Assembly (NCBI GenBank): GCA_902478865.1
Contig: CABSNA010000065.1
Coordinates: forward strand, 1-7,325
Length of the DNA: 7,325 nucleotides
Origin: an uncultured Collinsella sp.
GTDB lineage: Bacteria; Actinomycetota; Coriobacteriia; Coriobacteriales; Coriobacteriaceae
Direction of reading: 5' to 3'
Each line of letters starts with the position of its first letter. Position 1 is the first letter of the stretch. The translations under genes were made by a program, and so were the position numbers. Positions 5,658 to 7,325 of the stretch are shown piece after piece. The notes beneath the pieces were generated by a model that searched no databases, had not been told where the DNA came from, and saw only the letters and a list, made by a program, of their open reading frames with translations.

Positions 5658-7049
5658 ATGCAAGCCATCCTTCCCATACTTGAGTTTATCCAATCGATTC
5701 TGACCAAGCCAGCGTGGATTATGGGTCTATTTGCCTTTGTGGGCCTTGTCGCGCTTAAGCGCCCTGCCCACAAGGTGATGACGGGCACCCTGAAGCCCAT
5801 TCTTGGTTACATCATGCTGTCCGCCGGCGCCGCTGTTGTTCAGGAGAACCTTGCTCCGCTGGGTACCTTCATCGAGACCGGTTTCCACATCACCGGCGTC
5901 GTGCCCAACAACGAGGTCGTCGTTTCGATGGCTCAGAGCGTCCTCGGCGTTCAGACCATGATGATCCTGATTCTCGGCTATGTCGTGAACATTATCATTG
6001 CCCGCTTTACCAAGTTTAAGTACATCTTCCTGACGGGCCATCACAGCATGTTTATGGCCTGCCTGCTGTCTGCCGTTCTGCAGGCATCTGGCTTCCAGGA
6101 TGTCCAGCTTGTCATCGTGGGCGGCATGTTCCTGGGCCTCGTGAGCGCTATGCTTCCCGCCGTTGGTCAGCGTTTCACCGAGAAGGTTACCGATGGCGAT
6201 GAAATCGCCATGGGCCACTTCGGTTCACTCGCCTATTACATCTCCGCTGCAGTCGGTACGCTTTTTGCTAAGGACGCCGAGGAGAACAGCACCGAGAAGA
6301 TCGAGGTTCCCGAGAAGTTCTCCTTCCTGCGCGACACTACCATCTCCACGGCTCTTACCATGGCCTTCTTCTACCTGGTTACCGCTTTCGCCGCTTACAT
6401 TGCAGATCCTGCGGTCGTTACCAAGACCGCTGGCGGCGACAACGTGATTGTCTATGCCCTGACCTGCGCTCTGTCTTTCGCCGTTGGTGTCACCATCGTC
6501 TATAACGGCGTTCGTATGATCCTTGCCGACCTGGTCCCGGCTTTCCAGGGCATCTCCAACAAGCTGATCCCCGGCGCCATCCCCGCCGTCGACTGCGCCG
6601 TCTTCTTCCCCTATGCTCCCACCGCCGTCATCCTCGGCTTTGTCGCATCCTTCATCGGTGGCGTGGTCGGTATGTTCATCGTGGGCGCTACCCTGGGCAT
6701 CTTCATCATCCCGGGCATGGTTCCCCACTTCTTCTGCGGTGCTACCGCAGGCATCTACGGCAATGCTACCGGCGGTCGCAAGGGCGCAGCTCTTGGCGCT
6801 TTCGTCAACGGCCTGCTCATCACCTTCGCCCCGGCCCTGCTCCTGCCCGTTCTTGACGTCTTTGGCTTCAAGAACACTACGTTCGGCGACTTCGATTTCT
6901 CCGTCATTGGTATTACGCTTGGCCGCGCTGCCGAGGCCTTCTGTACCACCGGTGTCTACGCGATTCTTGCTGTCCTTCTGATCGTCGCCTTCGTTCCCAA
7001 CTTCATCCACACCAAGGGTGCTGTGATTAACCACGTTGAGGAAGAGTAA
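5658..7049 (+). CDS. PTS EIIC permease, UlaA/SgaT (ascorbate-type) family
   Basis: A 463-residue polytopic inner-membrane permease, almost the same length as E. coli UlaA (465). It translocates the sugar while EIIB phosphorylates it. Hydrophobic segments run throughout (for example ~20-33, 98-115, 130-165, 228-248, 264-283, 322-358, 380-400, 431-448). Family landmarks are FLTGHHSMF (124-132), TDGDEIAMGHFGSLAYY (178-194), SFLRDTTIS (222-230), YNGVRMILADLVPAFQGISNKLIPGA (282-307), AVDCAVF (310-316) and FIIPGMVPHFF (349-359). The ATG at 5658 has AAGGA 7 bases upstream; the earlier GTG at 5613 lies in the hairpin and is rejected. Odd: positions aligning with remembered UlaA ligand contacts are partly nonpolar (A58, F132, F188), while H128, H187 and D312 are kept. 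The family is firm; ascorbate as substrate is doubtful. Confidence 0.93.
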   Translation: MQAILPILEFIQSILTKPAWIMGLFAFVGLVALKRPAHKVMTGTLKPILGYIMLSAGAAVVQENLAPLGTFIETGFHITGVVPNNEVVVSMAQSVLGVQTMMILILGYVVNIIIARFTKFKYIFLTGHHSMFMACLLSAVLQASGFQDVQLVIVGGMFLGLVSAMLPAVGQRFTEKVTDGDEIAMGHFGSLAYYISAAVGTLFAKDAEENSTEKIEVPEKFSFLRDTTISTALTMAFFYLVTAFAAYIADPAVVTKTAGGDNVIVYALTCALSFAVGVTIVYNGVRMILADLVPAFQGISNKLIPGAIPAVDCAVFFPYAPTAVILGFVASFIGGVVGMFIVGATLGIFIIPGMVPHFFCGATAGIYGNATGGRKGAALGAFVNGLLITFAPALLLPVLDVFGFKNTTFGDFDFSVIGITLGRAAEAFCTTGVYAILAVLLIVAFVPNFIHTKGAVINHVEEE

Positions 7050-7065
7050 TCCAGGCATACGTTAA

Positions 7066-7087
7066 GCCCTAATCGGGCGGAGCTCCG
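7066..7087 (+). other. Small overlapping inverted repeats after the EIIC stop
   Basis: GCCC/GGGC (7066-7069 with 7075-7078, loop TAATC) abuts the perfect 10-base palindrome CGGAGCTCCG (7078-7087). They sit in the operon 3' untranslated region, just upstream of the strong terminator, and may protect the mRNA 3' end. No T run follows, so neither is likely to terminate transcription alone. Confidence 0.3.
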
Positions 7088-7106
7088 ATAACCGGCTCCT
7101 ACACGG

Positions 7107-7148
7107 AAGCGGTGACGTCTCAAATGAGGCGTCACCGCTTTTTGTTTT
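7107..7148 (+). terminator. Strong intrinsic terminator of the PTS operon
   Basis: A 15-bp stem (7107-7121 with 7126-7140; AAGCGGTGACGTCTC against its complement with one G-U wobble) encloses an AAAT loop and is followed by TTTTTGTTTT on the plus strand. It lies 57 bases after the EIIC stop and closes the operon, showing that no further gene belongs to it. Confidence 0.92.
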
Positions 7149-7325
7149 GGAGTGGTTGTGAAAACGCACCGGTGAAGCGCTGTCTCTGCGCCGCGAACGG
7201 AATCAACCGCGATGATCAGCAAAAACGTTTTGCCGCTGGGGTGTCGATATAAAAATGGTAAAACTGCAAAACCGTTCGCCGAGAAGATAAAAACCCGCAG
7301 CTCACGCCTTGATAAACGTAGGTAA
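7149..7325. other. Intergenic tail with AAAACGTTTT palindrome, no gene supported
   Basis: The last ~175 bases contain no convincing coding sequence; a 37-codon ATG frame (7212-7325) lacks a ribosome binding site. A perfect palindrome AAAACGTTTT (7222-7231), extended to GCAAAAACGTTTTGC, is followed by TATAAA (7250-7255) and A-rich sequence. An A-rich palindrome centred on CG is the usual form of LacI-family operators (family knowledge), so this may be the regulated promoter region of a gene starting beyond the right edge. No confident -35 is visible. Confidence 0.35.

Noticed and set aside
6225..7058. 277-codon open frame on the minus strand opposite the EIIC gene
   Set aside because: It is a shadow of the EIIC gene's biased codon use. 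The product is low-complexity, rich in Gly, Asp and Glu, and matches no family, while the plus strand encodes a clear UlaA-family permease.
7212..7325. 37-codon frame from ATG at 7212 to TAA at the window edge
   Set aside because: It has no ribosome binding site, no family resemblance and overlaps promoter-like AT-rich sequence.

Overview
The window looks like chromosome from a GC-rich actinobacterium of the class Coriobacteriia; Collinsella is my best guess. This is inferred from GC-rich third codon positions, strong AGGAG-type ribosome binding sites, AT-rich promoter gaps and the gene mix (an ascorbate-type PTS with a DeoR regulator). No rRNA, tRNA, CRISPR array or mobile element was seen.

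Layout. Positions 1-1980 (minus strand) hold the first 660 codons of an RlmKL-type 23S rRNA methyltransferase; its C-terminus lies off the left edge. Its RlmL half has lost the expected SAM-binding and NPPY catalytic motifs, while the RlmK half looks intact as far as it can be seen. Positions 2056-2883 (plus) encode a Cof-type HAD phosphatase, divergent from rlmKL. A strong hairpin at 2885-2925 separates it from a convergent DeoR-family repressor gene (2929-3720, minus). A 348-base AT-rich gap (3721-4068) separates the repressor from a plus-strand operon: a transaldolase/fructose-6-phosphate aldolase family enzyme (4069-4779), a PTS EIIA (4789-5235), a PTS EIIB (5311-5586) and a UlaA-family PTS EIIC (5658-7049). 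The operon ends at a strong intrinsic terminator (7107-7148). The last ~175 bases look intergenic, with an AAAACGTTTT palindrome.

How it fits together. The DeoR protein probably represses both itself and the operon. The 8-base core TTTCGATA/TATCGATA occurs three times in the divergent gap, once inside the spacer of the likely deoR promoter and twice around the likely operon promoter. The three PTS proteins would import and phosphorylate a sugar, and the transaldolase-family enzyme is the only cytoplasmic catabolic enzyme in the cluster. None of the ascorbate-breakdown genes (ulaD, ulaE, ulaF, ulaG) is present. Several EIIC positions that contact ascorbate in E. coli UlaA, as I remember them, are replaced by nonpolar residues. 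The most interesting reading is therefore an ascorbate-type PTS repurposed for another substrate whose phosphate enters a transaldolase or aldolase reaction directly.
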